Below are positions 23,695-24,266 of a stretch of 24,266 bases of DNA, piece by piece. The position numbers and the translations under genes are program-made. The number at the start of each line of letters is the position of its first letter. Position 1 is the first letter of the stretch. The stretch is from Lachnospiraceae bacterium (GTDB lineage Bacteria > Bacillota > Clostridia > Lachnospirales > Lachnospiraceae), in NCBI GenBank assembly GCA_003447295.1, contig DLZQ01000018.1, forward strand, positions 1 to 24,266, in the 5' to 3' direction. Under the pieces are notes generated by a model. It made no database searches and was not told the origin of the DNA. It saw only the letters and a list, made by a program, of their open reading frames with translations.

Positions 23695-24055
23695 CTACTT
23701 TCTGCAAGACTTCAAACTTCAAGGCGGCAAGGTCGGCGGCGGCTCCCCGCACTTCCTTTTCCAGCCCCCGGTAGGGGCTTCCGTATTCGTTCAGGCTCCG
23801 GGCAATCTGGTTTAAGTTGCCGCCGATTTTCCCGTACTCTGCCGTGAGCTTGGAGAGGGCGGCAAGCAGCCCGTCATTGACCGGGGAAACGGTGACAATG
23901 GGGCGTATGGTCGCTTTCCGTATGGCTTGCCGGATAAACTCGGACTGGCTGATTTCATAAGCCGCCAGCCGCCCGGTGAAGTCGGCGTATTCTTCATCGG
24001 TCATGCGGGTCTTTACCACATGACGGCGGTGGGGCGTATTGTATTTCTTTCGCAT
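23657..24055 (-). CDS. mobC: Relaxosome accessory protein MobC-like
   Basis: 132 residues from the ATG at 24055 (MRKKYNTPHRRHVVKTRMTD). A ribbon-helix-helix N-terminus (HVVKTRMTDEEYADF, then SQSEFIRQAIRK) and the later GKIGGNLNQIARSLNEYG are hallmarks of MobC proteins, which bind oriT and help the relaxase open the DNA. AGGAGGT lies 8 nt before the ATG; the longer frame to 24229 runs through the oriT-like repeats and has no site. It overlaps the relaxase start by 38 nt. The oriT-like sequence lies directly upstream. Confidence 0.9.
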   Translation of the reverse strand: MRKKYNTPHRRHVVKTRMTDEEYADFTGRLAAYEISQSEFIRQAIRKATIRPIVTVSPVNDGLLAALSKLTAEYGKIGGNLNQIARSLNEYGSPYRGLEKEVRGAAADLAALKFEVLQKVGEAVGDTQTYQL

Positions 24056-24082
24056 GGTCTGTGACCTCCTTTCTCGCCCGAC

Positions 24083-24181
24083 AGGGCGCATAGCAGGGTT
24101 TGGGGAAGGCACTCCCCAACAAGATTCCCGCAGGGGCAAAAATAAGCGGAGAGCGAATTTTGGCACCTCGGTAGAATCTTG
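24083..24181 (-). other. Candidate origin of transfer (oriT)
   Basis: Directly upstream of mobC. On the minus strand the inverted repeat TTGGGGA/TCCCCAA (24113-24119 and 24100-24106) is followed after 7 nt by TATGCGCCCT (24083-24092), which shares the GCGCCCT core with the nic region of RSF1010/R1162, Ti and Gram-positive pIP501/pGO1-type origins. A second inverted repeat, CAAGATTC (24120-24127) with GAATCTTG (24174-24181), flanks it. The inverted-repeat-then-nic order is as expected. Confidence 0.65.
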
Positions 24182-24266
24182 CTCTGAAAAACTCCGGCGT
24201 TCCCCGGCTCCCGTCCTTTCCGCTAACAAAACGTTTCAAAAGGGCTTTGCTACCCGCTATTCCGGC

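Larger units (their letters stand above)
18110..24266 (-). mobile_element. Integrated mobilizable element, Tn4451-like gene set (right end off-window)
   Basis: A block of GC-richer genes all on one strand: oriT-like region, mobC, relaxase, small Cys protein, replisome organiser, DnaC-like ATPase, TnpW and large serine recombinase. Recombinase plus TnpW is the signature of Tn4451/Tn4453-type elements, which excise as circles and are mobilised by helper plasmids or ICEs. No type IV secretion or resistance gene is visible. The left end lies somewhere between 17989 and 18152; exact attachment sequences cannot be read without the other end. Confidence 0.8.

Noticed and set aside
22885..23847. 320-codon plus-strand open frame
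   Set aside because: It is antisense to the relaxase and mobC; those have family motifs and ribosome binding sites, this frame has neither. High GC makes long antisense frames common here.

Overview
The window looks like chromosome from a gut-type Clostridia (Bacillota), most likely Lachnospiraceae, carrying an integrated mobilizable element. The grounds are strong AGGAGG-type ribosome binding sites throughout, a fused FeoA-FeoB iron transporter, a Tn4451-like TnpW / large serine recombinase cassette, and AT-rich type I restriction genes. This is inference from gene style; no rRNA or marker gene is present to fix the taxon.

Layout, left to right. (1) 1-5230: an AT-rich type I restriction-modification operon on the minus strand, reading small HTH regulator, hsdR, hsdM, hsdS; hsdS runs off the left edge. 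The HTH gene has a good promoter whose -35 sits in an inverted repeat. (2) 5231-6783: an orphan ribbon-helix-helix protein with its own terminator, an AT-only perfect palindrome, an unrecognised multi-pass membrane protein, and three direct repeats spaced 32-33 bp. (3) 6784-9877: an ALDH3-type aldehyde dehydrogenase with an unusual insertion of about 25 residues, a 154-bp multi-hairpin intergenic element, and an NSS-family sodium-dependent transporter. (4) 9878-13544: a LysR regulator divergent from the transporter, with a perfect consensus promoter preceded by helically phased A-tracts, then feoAB with a Fur-like box. (5) 13545-17988: a chemotaxis receptor; an ArsC/Spx-like protein with a flavin reductase-like protein; and an apparent operon of a double zinc-ribbon membrane protein plus two Nudix hydrolases.

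(6) About 18100-24266 (right edge): a GC-richer integrative mobilizable element on the minus strand. In transcription order it has an oriT-like region, mobC, a MOBP-type relaxase, a regulatory spacer, a small cysteine-containing protein, a phage-type replisome organiser, a DnaC-like ATPase, TnpW, and a large serine recombinase next to the left end. The genes are tightly coupled: mobC/relaxase overlap by 38 nt, and ATGA overlaps join replisome organiser/dnaC and dnaC/tnpW. The right end of the element and any cargo lie outside the window.

No convincing wholly new defence or biosynthetic system is visible. The items most worth a second look are the 154-bp structured element between the transporter and ALDH genes, the in-frame insertion in the ALDH, the phased A-tract promoter, the double zinc-ribbon/Nudix operon, and the oriT with repeated hairpins of the mobile element.
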